From assembly GCA_964516135.1 (NCBI GenBank), contig CAZEWN010000003.1:1-64000 (forward strand): a stretch of DNA of 64,000 bases, written 5' to 3'. A model generated the notes under the pieces. It worked only from the letters and a program-made list of their open reading frames with translations. It made no database searches and was not told the origin of the DNA. The translations under genes and the position numbers were made by a program. This stretch comes from 34-65-8 sp964516135 (lineage in GTDB: Bacteria > Pseudomonadota > Alphaproteobacteria > Sphingomonadales > Sphingomonadaceae). This document shows, piece by piece, positions 52,518 to 62,475 of the stretch; position 1 is the stretch's first letter, and each line of letters begins with the position of its first letter.

Positions 52518-55500
52518 TCAGGCGACGAGCCGGAGGTGGTCACCCCCGCGACGCGTGGTGAGCGCGACATTCGCGATCCCGGCCACTTCCGCCAGTCGTT
52601 CGGCCAGTTCGCCATCGAGCTTGAAATCACGGCCAAGGCGGACCAGCGGTTCGCGCTCGGCGCCGGTCTTGAGCGTTGCCACCACTTCGCCATTGCCGAC
52701 CGTGCCGGGCACCAGCAGCGCCTTCAACTCCTCGAGCGCCCCGGCATCATGGACTTCGAGGCTCAGGAGCATCCGCGCGGCGCCATGAACTTCTGCAAGA
52801 GGGCGGGCGCCGCGCACGGTTACGCGGGGCGGATCGTCGGGGTTGGGCGCGTCGAGTTCGACTGTCAGCAGCACGCACGTGCTTTCCGCCGCCCATTTGG
52901 TGAAGCTGTCGACCAGCCCTTCCTCGAAACATGCCGCGCTGAACTGGCCGGTCTGGTCGGAAAAATCGGCGCGAATAAACGTGCCGCCCTTGCGCGTCTG
53001 CCCCTTGCGCGCACCTTCGACCATGGCCGCCATCACGGCCTGGCTGCGGCCCGATCCGCCGCCCCCGCCGCCACTCTCCATCAAGCTCTGATAAGTTCGC
53101 GCGCCGTTGGCGGAGGCAACTTGCCAGTACTGCTGCACCGGGTGGGCGGAGAAATAAAAGCCGAAGTTCTCGCGTTCCTGCGCCATGCGTTCGGGCCGTG
53201 ACCAGGGCTCCGCAGGCTTCAGCCGCAACTCCTCGGGCGCCGCTTCCACGCCGCCGAACAGCCCCGCCTGCCCGCTCTCCCGCTCGCGGCTGGCCGCATC
53301 GGCGACCGCCAGCAGCAGGTCGATATTGGCGTGGAGCCGCGCCCGGTCATCGTCGAGCGCGTCGAGCGCGCCCGCGCAGATCAGTCCTTCCAGCTGGCGC
53401 GAGTTCATCGAGCCTTTCGGCAGGCGTTCGAACAGATCCTTGAGGCCGGTGAACGGACCGCGTGCCGCGCGCTCGTCCACCAGCGCTTCCATCGCCTTCT
53501 CGCCGACGTTGCGAATGCCCGCGAGTGCGTAGCGTACGGCATAGCCGTCGTCGGTCTGCTCGACCGTGAACTCCGCCTCCGACGCGTTCACGCACGGCGG
53601 CGCGACCACGATCCCATTACGCCGCGCGTCGTCCACGAACAGCGCCAGCTTTTCCGACTGGTGCATGTCGAAACACATCGACGCGGCGTAGAATTCTTCC
53701 GGGTAATGCGCCTTCAGCCACGCCGTCTGGTAAGCGAGCAGCGCATATGCGGCGGCATGCGACTTGTTGAAGCCGTAGCCGGCGAACTTGTCGATCAGGT
53801 CGAACAGCTCGTTCGCGCGCTTGGGCGGGATTTGCGATACCGCGCCGCAACCTTCGATGAAGCGGCTGCGCTGGGCGTCCATCTCGGCCTGCACCTTCTT
53901 GCCCATCGCGCGGCGCAGCAGGTCGGCGTCGCCCAGCGAATAACCGGCCAGGATCTGCGCCGCCTGCATCACCTGTTCCTGGTAGACGAAGATGCCGTAA
54001 GTTTCGGCGAGGATTCCCTCGAGCTTCGGGTGCGGATACTCGATCGGCACCTCGCCCGCCTTACGCTTGCCGAACAGCGGGATGTTGTCCATCGGGCCGG
54101 GCCGGTAGAGCGAGACAAGCGCGATGATGTCTTCGAACTTGGTCGGCTTTACCGCGGTCAGCGTGCGCCGCATCCCTTCGGATTCGAGCTGGAACACGCC
54201 GACCGTGTCACCGCGCTTGAGCAGGTCGTAGACCGCCGGATCGTCCCACGCGAGGCCCGCGAGATCGACCGCTATCCCGCGCTTCTCGAGCAGCTCGACC
54301 GCCTTCTGCAGCACCGACAGCGTCTTGAGGCCCAGGAAGTCGAACTTGACCAGCCCCGAGCTTTCGACGTGCTTCATGTCGAACTGCGTCACCGGCATGT
54401 CCGAACGCGGATCGCGGTAGAGCGGCACGAGCTTCGCCAGGGGGCGATCCCCGATCACCACACCCGCCGCGTGGGTCGAGCTGTTGCGCGGGAAGCCCTC
54501 GAGCTGCATCGCGAGATCGACGAGACGCCGCACCTCGTTGTCGTTGTCGTACTCGCGGCGAAAATCGGCAGCGCCGTTCAGCGCGCGGGGCAGCGTCCAG
54601 GGGTCGGTCGGATGGTTGGGCACCATTTTGCACAGCCGATCGACCTGGCCATAGCTCATTTGCAGGATGCGCCCACAATCGCGCAGCACCGCACGCGCCT
54701 TCAGCTTGCCGAAGGTGATGATCTGCGCGACGTGATCGTGCCCATACTTGCTCTGGACATAGCGAATTACCTCGCCCCGGCGGGTTTCGCAGAAGTCGAT
54801 GTCGAAGTCCGGCATCGACACGCGCTCGGGATTGAGGAAGCGTTCGAACAGCAGCCCCAGCTTCAGTGGGTCGAGATCGGTGATGGTCAGCGCCCAGGCC
54901 ACCACGCTGCCCGCACCCGAACCGCGCCCCGGCCCCACCGGGATGCCCTGGTCCTTGGCCCATTTGATGAAGTCGGCGACGATCAGGAAATAACCGGGGA
55001 AGCCCATCTTGACGATCACTTCGACCTCGAAATCGAGTCGGTCGAAATAGGCCTGCCGGTCGTCCTCCGGCATATCACCATAGAGCTCGAGCCGGGCAAC
55101 CAGCCCGGTGCGCGCATCCTCCGCCAGCATCCGCGCCTCGCCTTCAAGGTCGCCCGCGAGACTCGGCAGGATCGGATCCCGGTTGGGCGGCGCGTAGGCG
55201 CAGCGCTGGGCGATGACGAGGGTATTGTCAGTTGCCTCGGGAAGGTCATCGAACGCTTCGACCATCTCCTGGGCGGATTTCACGTAAGCCTGCGGATTGG
55301 ACCGCACGCGCTCTTCCGCCTCGATATGGGTCGAGGCGGCAATGCACAGCATCGCGTCGTGCGCTTGGTGATTGTTAGGCTCGGCGAAGGCGGCAGGATT
55401 TGTGGCCACGAGCGGCAGCCCGCGCGCATATGCGAGGTCGATCAGCGCATCTTCCGCCGCGGCCTCTACTGGATCGCCGCGCCGGGCGAGCTCGATGTAG

Positions 55501-55997
55501 AGCCGCCCCGGGAACAGCGCCTCGAGCTTTTCCAGCAGGGCTTCGGCATGATCGCGCTGGCCATCGGCCAGCAGCCGGGTCAGGCCGCCCTCACCCGCGC
55601 CGGTCAGTGCGATCAGCCCTCCGGTCCGCTCTGTCAGATCAGCCAGCGCGACGTGCGGCTCAAGCTCGAGCGGCCGTTCGAGATGCGCCTTGCTGACCAG
55701 ATGGCAGAGGTTGTCGTAACCTCCCTCGTCCTGCGCGAAGAGCGGCAGGTAATCGACCTTCCGCCCCCCTTCTTCACGCGCCAGACCCAGCAGCGCACCC
55801 ACTATCGGCTGCACGCCTTCGTCGAAGCACGCCTTGGCAAACGCGACCGCGCCATAAAGGCCATTGCGATCGCAGATCGCAATGGCCGGGAAGCCGCGTT
55901 CCTTCGCCAGCCGGGCCATCGCCTTGGGCTCGATCGCGCCTTCGAGCATCGAGTATGACGACAGGACGCGCAAGGGGACGAATGGAGCGAACGGCAT
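52518..55997 (-). CDS. dnaE: DNA polymerase III alpha subunit
   Basis: DnaE is the replicative polymerase catalytic subunit. The 1159-residue protein has an N-terminal PHP domain (VLSSYSMLEGAIEP), the three catalytic aspartates in MPDFDIDF and in the PGPMDNIP region, a helix-hairpin-helix segment (about 840-900) and a C-terminal OB-fold region. Length and order match the DnaE1 family. The ATG at 55997 opens the PHP domain; an upstream in-frame start would add 17 residues. It follows gpx on the same strand. Confidence 0.97.
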   Translation of the reverse strand: MPFAPFVPLRVLSSYSMLEGAIEPKAMARLAKERGFPAIAICDRNGLYGAVAFAKACFDEGVQPIVGALLGLAREEGGRKVDYLPLFAQDEGGYDNLCHLVSKAHLERPLELEPHVALADLTERTGGLIALTGAGEGGLTRLLADGQRDHAEALLEKLEALFPGRLYIELARRGDPVEAAAEDALIDLAYARGLPLVATNPAAFAEPNNHQAHDAMLCIAASTHIEAEERVRSNPQAYVKSAQEMVEAFDDLPEATDNTLVIAQRCAYAPPNRDPILPSLAGDLEGEARMLAEDARTGLVARLELYGDMPEDDRQAYFDRLDFEVEVIVKMGFPGYFLIVADFIKWAKDQGIPVGPGRGSGAGSVVAWALTITDLDPLKLGLLFERFLNPERVSMPDFDIDFCETRRGEVIRYVQSKYGHDHVAQIITFGKLKARAVLRDCGRILQMSYGQVDRLCKMVPNHPTDPWTLPRALNGAADFRREYDNDNEVRRLVDLAMQLEGFPRNSSTHAAGVVIGDRPLAKLVPLYRDPRSDMPVTQFDMKHVESSGLVKFDFLGLKTLSVLQKAVELLEKRGIAVDLAGLAWDDPAVYDLLKRGDTVGVFQLESEGMRRTLTAVKPTKFEDIIALVSLYRPGPMDNIPLFGKRKAGEVPIEYPHPKLEGILAETYGIFVYQEQVMQAAQILAGYSLGDADLLRRAMGKKVQAEMDAQRSRFIEGCGAVSQIPPKRANELFDLIDKFAGYGFNKSHAAAYALLAYQTAWLKAHYPEEFYAASMCFDMHQSEKLALFVDDARRNGIVVAPPCVNASEAEFTVEQTDDGYAVRYALAGIRNVGEKAMEALVDERAARGPFTGLKDLFERLPKGSMNSRQLEGLICAGALDALDDDRARLHANIDLLLAVADAASRERESGQAGLFGGVEAAPEELRLKPAEPWSRPERMAQERENFGFYFSAHPVQQYWQVASANGARTYQSLMESGGGGGGSGRSQAVMAAMVEGARKGQTRKGGTFIRADFSDQTGQFSAACFEEGLVDSFTKWAAESTCVLLTVELDAPNPDDPPRVTVRGARPLAEVHGAARMLLSLEVHDAGALEELKALLVPGTVGNGEVVATLKTGAEREPLVRLGRDFKLDGELAERLAEVAGIANVALTTRRGGDHLRLVA

Positions 55998-56075
55998 GGC
56001 GGGAATATGCGATGGGGGTGGGGATTCGCCAACCGGGTTGGCGATCATTTCCTCTTATTCGTCATCGCTGCAGCG

Positions 56076-56555
56076 TTACAGCAGCCGTTCGATATCCTTG
56101 GCGATCCGCTCTGGCTTGTCCTGCGGGGCATAGCGTTTCACCACGTTTCCCTGCCGGTCGATCAGGAACTTGGTGAAGTTCCATTTGATCGATTTCGACC
56201 CCATCAGGCCGGGCGCCTGGCCTTTCATCCAGTCGAACAGCGGGCTGGCCTGGTCGCCGTTGACATCGACCTTGGCCATCAACGGGAAGGTAACACCGAA
56301 ATTGAGTTTGCAGAATTCCGCGATCTCGTCCGCATTACCCGGTTCCTGCGCGCCGAACTGGTTACAGGGGAAGCCCAGCACCTCGAACCCGCGGTCCCGG
56401 TATTGCGCGAACAGCTTTTCCAGCCCATCGTATTGCGGCGTGAACCCGCACTTGCTGGCGGTGTTGACTACCAGCAGCACCTTGCCGAGCTTGTCCTTGA
56501 GGTCGAGCTGTTCGCCCCGGTTCGTCGTGACGGTGAAATCGGCAACCGTGGTCAT
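56076..56555 (-). CDS. Glutathione peroxidase-type thiol peroxidase
   Basis: The 159-residue protein reduces hydroperoxides using glutathione or, more often in bacteria, thioredoxin. Catalytic residues line up as Cys36 (NTASKCGFTP), Gln66 (FPCNQFG), Trp125 and Asn126 (IKWNFTKF). The residue is Cys, not selenocysteine (no UGA). A second Cys64 lies in FPCNQ. It lies between lolD (15-nt gap) and dnaE. Confidence 0.95.
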   Translation of the reverse strand: MTTVADFTVTTNRGEQLDLKDKLGKVLLVVNTASKCGFTPQYDGLEKLFAQYRDRGFEVLGFPCNQFGAQEPGNADEIAEFCKLNFGVTFPLMAKVDVNGDQASPLFDWMKGQAPGLMGSKSIKWNFTKFLIDRQGNVVKRYAPQDKPERIAKDIERLL

Positions 56556-56570
56556 TTGCTAGTCCCCTCG

Positions 56571-57245
56571 CTATTCGAGCACCCCGTCATGCAGGCGTAC
56601 CACGCGATCCATTCGCGCGGCGAGTCTCTCGTTGTGCGTGGCCACCAGAGCCGCGCTGCCCTCGCCGCGCACCAGCGCCAGGAACTGTTCGAGCACCCGG
56701 TCGGCGGTGTGTTCGTCGAGGTTGCCGGTTGGCTCGTCCGCCAGCACCAGGGTGGGCCGGTTGGCGAGCGCGCGTGCAACCGCCACGCGCTGTTGTTCGC
56801 CGCCCGAAAGCTGGCTGGGCCGGTGGCTCATGCGATGGCCGAGGCCGAGCGCCGCCAGCAATTCGCGCGCGCGCGCATCACATTCGGGACGCGGCTTTCC
56901 CGCTACGAGTTGCGGCAAGACGACGTTCTCCTGCGCGGTGAAATCGGGCAGCAAGTGATGAAATTGATAGACGAAGCCCAGGTGATCGCGCCGGACCTGG
57001 GTGCGTCCATCGCTAGGCAGGGCGCTGGCTTCGACACCGGCGATGGCGATGCGTCCGCCAAAACCGCCTTCGAGCAGGCCGACCGCCTGCAACATGGTCG
57101 ATTTGCCGGAACCTGACGGACCCAGCAGTGCCACGATCTCGCCCGGCTGCACCGACAGATCCACCCCGCGCAGCACATCGATCCGCTCGCCGCCCTGTTC
57201 AAAACTGCGGGTCAGGCCGCTCAATTCGATGACGGGCCTATTCAT
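56571..57245 (-). CDS. lolD: Lipoprotein-releasing ABC transporter ATPase
   Basis: LolD powers release of outer-membrane lipoproteins from the inner membrane. The 224-residue ATPase has Walker A GPSGSGKST, Q-loop FVYQFHHLL, signature LSGGEQQR and Walker B LVLADEPTG. Its ATG 57245 overlaps the lolC stop by 8 nt. The in-frame region upstream to 57326 would add residues without family support. Confidence 0.95.
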   Translation of the reverse strand: MNRPVIELSGLTRSFEQGGERIDVLRGVDLSVQPGEIVALLGPSGSGKSTMLQAVGLLEGGFGGRIAIAGVEASALPSDGRTQVRRDHLGFVYQFHHLLPDFTAQENVVLPQLVAGKPRPECDARARELLAALGLGHRMSHRPSQLSGGEQQRVAVARALANRPTLVLADEPTGNLDEHTADRVLEQFLALVRGEGSAALVATHNERLAARMDRVVRLHDGVLE

Positions 57246-58524
57246 AGCGGAGCACCTGCACCGGATCGGTATTGGCCGCCTTGAAGGCGGGATAGAGCGT
57301 GGCAAGGAAACTGAGACCGAGCGCAAGCCCGGCTATCCCCAGTACCTCCATCGGGTCGACACGCGCGGGCAGTTCGGTCAGGAAGCGAACCTCGGGGTTC
57401 CACACGCTCTGCCCGGTCGCGATCTCGATCCCCCGCACGATCGCCTGACGAAACGCCAGCACCAGGAAACCGAGTGCAAGCCCGGCCACCGTTCCCACCA
57501 TTCCCACCGTGAAGCCCGTGGTCACGAAGATCTTGGTGAGGTTGCGGCGGGTTGCGCCCATTGTTCGCAGGATCGCGATGTCGCGTGTCTTTGAACGGAC
57601 CAGCATCACCAGCGACGACAGGATGTTGAACGCCGCGACCACGACGATGATCGACAGTGCAAAGAACATCGCGACCCGTTCCACCTCCAACGCCTCGAAA
57701 ATGGACGCGTTGATCACCTTCCAGCTGTTGACTTCGGCCCGGCCCTGCAGGCGCTGGGTGACCGGCGCCATGATCTCGTCGACCCGGTCCGCGTCTTCCG
57801 TCACCACTTCGATCATGCCAATGGTGTCGCCGGTCAGCAGCAGCGTCTGCGCGTCGGGGATCGGCATGATCACGAACGCCTGGTCGAAATCGTAGACCCC
57901 GGTTTCGAACACCGCCGCGATGCGATAGCCGATCTGGCGCGGGACGGTCCCAAACGGGGTCGAGCGGCCGGCCGGATTGATGATGGTGAGCGTGTCGCCC
58001 ACCCCCGCGCCCAGGTTCATGGCTAGCCGCGATCCGATCGCGATATTGCCCTGGTTCGCCCGCACCTCCGCCAGGTTCCCCATGACGAGCTGGTCCGCCA
58101 GGCTGGCAATGTCTTCCGCGGTATTGCCGCGCACCACGACACCTTCGACCCGGCCATTGGAGCTGCCCAGCAACGGCTGCTCTATCAGCGGAGAAGCACT
58201 GACGACCCCTTCGGTCCGCTGGGTTTCCTCCAGCACATCCTGCCAGTTGTCGAGCCGGCCGCCATAGGCCTGGATGATGGCATGCCCGTTCAACCCCACG
58301 ATCCGGTCGAGCAATTCGCCGCGAAAGCCGTTCATCACGCTCATGACGATCACCAGCATCGCGACCGACAACATTACGACGACGACCGAAATGCCGGCGA
58401 CCAGCGCGATGAACGCTTCGCTGCGGCCCGGCAGCAGATAGCGCCGGGCGATGGTCCATTCGAAGGGATTGAGGATCAAGGAAACACCGCTTCCGCTGGT
58501 TCTAGGGTTTTGGTGGTCCCGCAT
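57238..58524 (-). CDS. lolC: Lipoprotein-releasing ABC transporter permease
   Basis: The 428-residue permease of the Lol system has one N-terminal membrane segment (about 38-65), a large periplasmic MacB-like domain, and three C-terminal membrane segments from about 285 on, including LVMLVRSKTRDIAILRTMGA, a coupling-loop-type region. The protein is given from ATG 58524, which lacks a clear ribosome site; a TTG at 58479 preceded by GGAAG would give 413 residues and fits family starts (LILNPFEWTIARRYLLPGR). Only one permease gene is present, as expected for the LolF-type organisation, so the name lolC is a family label. Confidence 0.92.
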   Translation of the reverse strand: MRDHQNPRTSGSGVSLILNPFEWTIARRYLLPGRSEAFIALVAGISVVVVMLSVAMLVIVMSVMNGFRGELLDRIVGLNGHAIIQAYGGRLDNWQDVLEETQRTEGVVSASPLIEQPLLGSSNGRVEGVVVRGNTAEDIASLADQLVMGNLAEVRANQGNIAIGSRLAMNLGAGVGDTLTIINPAGRSTPFGTVPRQIGYRIAAVFETGVYDFDQAFVIMPIPDAQTLLLTGDTIGMIEVVTEDADRVDEIMAPVTQRLQGRAEVNSWKVINASIFEALEVERVAMFFALSIIVVVAAFNILSSLVMLVRSKTRDIAILRTMGATRRNLTKIFVTTGFTVGMVGTVAGLALGFLVLAFRQAIVRGIEIATGQSVWNPEVRFLTELPARVDPMEVLGIAGLALGLSFLATLYPAFKAANTDPVQVLRYE

Positions 58525-58660
58525 CTAGGCAGGCTTGGCAAGGGGCGCAACCAAATCCCTGACCGGTTCGTGGCACCCCTACAGCCGCCCTTGTAATCGA
58601 GCCGTAACATCGCCATTGAGCGCCGCGAGACGCGCGCAGCATCGGGCCCCTCGCACCGCC

Positions 58661-60127
58661 ATGAACTTGACCCATCCCTTCCTCGACCTCGACGGCGACA
58701 AGCTGCGCGAGGAATGCGGCGTGTTCGGCGCGGTCAACGCCGCCGATGCCACGGCGCTCACCGCGCTCGGCCTCCATGCCTTGCAGCACCGGGGGCAGGA
58801 AGCCGCGGGAATCACCAGTTTTGACGGGCAGGAATTTTATTCCTCGCGCGGGCTCGGCCACGTGGCGGAAAACTTCTCGTCCAGCGAGGCGATTGCGGCG
58901 CTGCCCGGCACGATGGCGGCGGGCCATGTCCGCTATTCCACCACGGGCGGATCGGGCCTTCGCAACGTCCAACCGCTCTATGCCGATCTTGCCAGCGGTG
59001 GCTTCGCGGTGGCGCACAATGGCAATATTTCCAACGCGCGGACCCTGCGCGATGACCTGGTCCAGCGCGGCGCGATCTTCCAGTCGACCAGCGATACCGA
59101 GGTGATCATCCACCTCGTCGCCACCAGCCGCTATCCCACGATGAGCGACCGCCTGATCGATGCGCTGCGGCTGGTCGAAGGCGCCTATTCGCTGATCGTG
59201 ATGACGCCGACGGGCATGATCGCCTGCCGCGATCCGCTCGGCATCCGGCCGCTGGTCATGGGCCGGATCGGCGAGGCAACGGTGTTCGCCAGCGAAAGCG
59301 TAGCGTTCGACGTTGTCGGCGCCGAGCTGATCCGCGAGGTCCAGCCCGGCGAACTGGTCATGGTCGACTTCGACAACAACGTGACCTCGCTCCACCCGTT
59401 CGGCAATCACCGCGCGCGGCCCTGCATCTTCGAGCATGTCTATTTCAGCCGCCCCGATTCGGTGTTTGCCGGGCACAGCGTCTATGCGGCGCGCAAGGCG
59501 ATCGGGCAGCAACTGGCGATCGAGGCACCGGTCGATGCCGACCTGGTCGTGCCGGTACCCGACAGCGGCGTGCCCGCCGCGATCGGATATGCCCAGCAAT
59601 CGGGTGTCCCGTTCGAACTTGGCATCATTCGATCGCATTATGTCGGGCGAACATTCATCCAGCCTAGTGACGGAGCGCGCCATTCCGGCGTGAAGCGCAA
59701 GCATAACGCCAACCGGGCGCTGGTCGAAGGCAAGCGGATCGTGCTGATCGACGATTCGATCGTGCGCGGCACAACCAGCCTCAAGATCGTCGAGATGATG
59801 CGCGAAGCGGGCGCCAGGGAGGTGCATTTTCGCGTCGCCAGTCCACCAACGGCGCATTCCTGTTTCTACGGTGTGGACACGCCGGAACGTTCGAAACTGC
59901 TGGCCGCGCGGATGGAGATCGAACCGATGCGCCAGTTCATCCAGGCTGACAGCCTCGCGTTCGTTTCCATCGACGGTCTGTATCGTGCGGTCGGTGCGAG
60001 CGGACGCGACAGCGCCAACCCGCAATTCTGCGATGCCTGTTTTACCGGGCAATATCCCACCGCCCTGACCGACCTCGCCCGGCGCGATGATCGCGAAGCG
60101 CAGCTCCCGTTCGACAAGGTCGCCTGA
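58661..60127 (+). CDS. purF: Amidophosphoribosyltransferase
   Basis: PurF makes 5-phosphoribosylamine from PRPP and glutamine, the first step of purine synthesis. The 488-residue protein has a short propeptide: Cys19 in REECGVFGA becomes the N-terminal nucleophile after removal of 18 residues. Glutaminase motifs include RHRG-type HRGQEAAG and RYSTTGGS, and the PRPP site is VLIDDSIVRGTTS. CDACFTGQYP near the C-terminus carries cysteines of the Fe-S-containing type. It overlaps the SDR gene downstream by 1 nt (TGATG). Confidence 0.97.
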   Translation: MNLTHPFLDLDGDKLREECGVFGAVNAADATALTALGLHALQHRGQEAAGITSFDGQEFYSSRGLGHVAENFSSSEAIAALPGTMAAGHVRYSTTGGSGLRNVQPLYADLASGGFAVAHNGNISNARTLRDDLVQRGAIFQSTSDTEVIIHLVATSRYPTMSDRLIDALRLVEGAYSLIVMTPTGMIACRDPLGIRPLVMGRIGEATVFASESVAFDVVGAELIREVQPGELVMVDFDNNVTSLHPFGNHRARPCIFEHVYFSRPDSVFAGHSVYAARKAIGQQLAIEAPVDADLVVPVPDSGVPAAIGYAQQSGVPFELGIIRSHYVGRTFIQPSDGARHSGVKRKHNANRALVEGKRIVLIDDSIVRGTTSLKIVEMMREAGAREVHFRVASPPTAHSCFYGVDTPERSKLLAARMEIEPMRQFIQADSLAFVSIDGLYRAVGASGRDSANPQFCDACFTGQYPTALTDLARRDDREAQLPFDKVA

Positions 60128-60840
60128 TGCCAGATGAAAAATCGCTCGCCGGGCGCGTCGCGCTCGTCACCGGCGCGAGCCAGGGGATCGGCGCGGCAAC
60201 CGCGCTGGCCCTGGCGGAAGCAGGCGCCCATGTCGTCTTGACCGCGCGCGACGTGAAAAAGCTGGAAGCGATCGAGGATGCCATCCACGCCGCCGGCGGA
60301 ACCGCGACGATCGCGCCGGTCGACCTGACCGAGCCGGACGGCGTTGCCCGCCTCGCCGCGGCCATTGCCAGCCGGTGGGACAAGCTCGACGTGCTGGTGA
60401 TCGCCGCCGCATATCTGCCCACGCTGACGCCGGTAACACAGATCGATGCCAAGCAGTTTACCCAGGCGGTGACAACCAACCTGCTTGCCACACAGGCCCT
60501 GTTGGCCAATTTCGACCCCCTGCTCAAGCGCAGCGGCCAAGGCCGCGTCATCGGGCTGACAAGCAGCGTAGGCGCGGAACCCCGCGCCTATTGGGCCGCC
60601 TATGGCGCGACGAAGGCCGCTTTCGATTCGCTGCTGGCCAGCTATGCCAGGGAAGTCGAGAAGATCGGCGGAGTGCGGGTCGCCATCGTGGATCCGGGGG
60701 CCACCCGGACCGCAATGCGTGCAAAGGCTTATCCGGGCGAAGATCCGCAGACGGTCAAGGATCCGTCGATCGTTGCAGACCGGATCGTCGAGATGGTCGC
60801 CGGAGATTTCGCGACCGGCCACCGCGAACGGATTGGTTAA
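60127..60840 (+). CDS. Short-chain dehydrogenase/reductase downstream of purF
   Basis: The 237-residue classical SDR has the cofactor motif TGASQGIG at about residues 15-22, the stabilising VIAAAYL segment in place of NNAG, and a catalytic Ser and YGATK (SSVGAEPRAYWAAYGATKAA). Substrate unknown. Its start overlaps the purF stop by 1 nt, so it is translated with purF. Confidence 0.88.
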   Translation: MPDEKSLAGRVALVTGASQGIGAATALALAEAGAHVVLTARDVKKLEAIEDAIHAAGGTATIAPVDLTEPDGVARLAAAIASRWDKLDVLVIAAAYLPTLTPVTQIDAKQFTQAVTTNLLATQALLANFDPLLKRSGQGRVIGLTSSVGAEPRAYWAAYGATKAAFDSLLASYAREVEKIGGVRVAIVDPGATRTAMRAKAYPGEDPQTVKDPSIVADRIVEMVAGDFATGHRERIG

Positions 60841-60947
60841 CGCCGCTTTACCCCGATCGCATACCGCGCAGTAACCGTTCCGCGTTGAAATTGCGGGTCG
60901 CCTTCCAGGACAAGCCAGGAACGGCATGGGTGCGGGAATTCGAGTCG

Positions 60948-61298
60948 ATGTCGCTCGGCGCTAACGAAAGCTATCACCTTGCCGCGCAGGAAGATCGCTG
61001 CGCGCCGCGCACGCGGCTGACTATCCCCGCGCAGCTTCGCGCGTCCGGCGGGCGAGCCTTCCAGACGGTGGTCCACGACCTGTCAATCTCCGGCTTCAGC
61101 GCGGCGGCGGTCACCCGGATGCATGAAGGGCAGCTGTGCTGGATCACCCTGCCCGGCCTGGAATCGCTCCAGGCGCAAGTCGTATGGTGGGATAACTCCG
61201 TGGTCGGATGCGCGTTCGAGCAGTTGCTCAGCCCGATCGTGCACGACAACGTGTTGCAACGCTACGCGCCCACTTCCGTCTATCGGTACACGCCCTAA
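60948..61298 (+). CDS. PilZ domain protein, candidate c-di-GMP receptor
   Basis: The 116-residue protein is a single PilZ domain. The two ligand-binding signatures are present: RCAPR (RxxxR) at the start and DLSISG (D/NxSxxG) about 30 residues later. It therefore can bind cyclic di-GMP and could link the second messenger to motility or surface polymers; partner unknown. ATG 60948 is used; GTG 60930 would add 6 residues. Its stop overlaps that of the convergent serine hydrolase by 4 nt. Confidence 0.82.
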   Translation: MSLGANESYHLAAQEDRCAPRTRLTIPAQLRASGGRAFQTVVHDLSISGFSAAAVTRMHEGQLCWITLPGLESLQAQVVWWDNSVVGCAFEQLLSPIVHDNVLQRYAPTSVYRYTP

Positions 61299-62458
61299 TC
61301 AGCGGCGGCGGCGATCCGCTGCATCAGTGCGAGCCGGGCCATGCTCCGATCGCGCTCGGTCGCCCTGGGCCAGCTCGAAACGATCGCGACCACCACACCC
61401 TGTTCGGGCAACAAAGTAATGGACTGGCCGAAAATACCCTGTCCGCCAAAATTGCCGCCAGGATAGGTCCACCATTGATAGCCATATCCGAACCCGGGGT
61501 TCTGCGCGAATTCGACCGCGGGCCCGCCCGCCTGGCCGAACCAGCCAGCCGGCACCGCTGGCTGACCCCCTTCCAGCACCCACTGGCCGAACCGAGCGTA
61601 GTCGGAGAGGCGCAGCGACAGGCAGCACCCGCCGATATTCCCGCCGGTGAGGTCGGTCATCCAGAACAGGTCGCCCGCAAAGCCGGCGGGATCGACGATC
61701 TTTTCCTTGGCATAATCGGCCAGTGACCGCCCCGTGGCCGCCGTGACCAGATCACCCAGCAGGTTGGTCTCAAGCGTCTTGTAGACCCACTTGGCGCCCG
61801 CCGGCGCCTCGCGCGTCAATTGCCGGGCGTAGGTCACCGCCTGCGATTCGCCCGCGACTGGCTCGACGAGCAGCATCCGGGCGACGTCGCTGTCGGGGTC
61901 GGCGTAGTCTTCGTTCCATTTGACGCCCGACGTCATCGTCGCGAGCTGGCGCACGCTAACGCCGTCGTAGGCGGTCCCCGCCAGCGCCGGGAGGTATCGT
62001 GTGACCGGATCGTCGATGCTGGCGATGGCGCCGTCCTTGATCGCGGCGCCCAGCAGGGTCGAGGTGAAGCTCTTGGCGACCGAAAAGCTGGTCCAGCGCG
62101 CTTCGGGTCCGAACGCCAGGCCGTACCGCTCGTAGCGGACCAGCCCGTCTTGCAGCACCATGATGCCCGCCGCCCCGCTGTCATCCAGATAGCGATCGAT
62201 CTCTGCCGCCAGCGCGGGGGCGAACGGCGCGCCCACGGCCAGCACGCGCGGCGTCCGATCGGCCGTTACCTCGTGCCCGGCAAAATAATCCTCCATCCGC
62301 CGGAAACGATCGGTGCGGGTGGGATTGTCCCAGAACAACACCTGAAGCTGTTCGACCGGCAATTGCGTTGTCGGCTGCGTCAGGCGCACCTGGCTGCCTT
62401 GGGGCACCATGCAGCCAGCCAGCGCGCACAACCCGATCGAAATGAGAAGCGCCCGCAT
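61295..62458 (-). CDS. Lipoprotein serine hydrolase, class C beta-lactamase fold
   Basis: The 387-residue protein has a lipoprotein signal (LCALAGC, Cys16) and a penicillin-binding/beta-lactamase-like domain with SxxK as SVAK in WTSFSVAKSFTS, and the second motif area WVYKTLETN where class C enzymes have YxN. A C-terminal GQGIFGQS may provide the third motif. The 6-aminohexanoate dimer hydrolase/EstB-type group is the best match; substrate unknown. It is the last gene of the minus-strand phr-cfa run (17 nt after cfa). Confidence 0.85.
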   Translation of the reverse strand: MRALLISIGLCALAGCMVPQGSQVRLTQPTTQLPVEQLQVLFWDNPTRTDRFRRMEDYFAGHEVTADRTPRVLAVGAPFAPALAAEIDRYLDDSGAAGIMVLQDGLVRYERYGLAFGPEARWTSFSVAKSFTSTLLGAAIKDGAIASIDDPVTRYLPALAGTAYDGVSVRQLATMTSGVKWNEDYADPDSDVARMLLVEPVAGESQAVTYARQLTREAPAGAKWVYKTLETNLLGDLVTAATGRSLADYAKEKIVDPAGFAGDLFWMTDLTGGNIGGCCLSLRLSDYARFGQWVLEGGQPAVPAGWFGQAGGPAVEFAQNPGFGYGYQWWTYPGGNFGGQGIFGQSITLLPEQGVVVAIVSSWPRATERDRSMARLALMQRIAAAAD

Positions 62459-62475
62459 TTCCCCTCCCTATGCTG

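Noticed and set aside
53331..55958. 875-codon open frame on the plus strand
   Set aside because: It lies antisense to dnaE over its whole length. High GC content makes long antisense frames common; the dnaE motifs on the minus strand are unmistakable.
60375..60947. Upstream extension of the PilZ frame
   Set aside because: The extension lies wholly within the SDR gene in another frame; the PilZ domain starts only near 60960.
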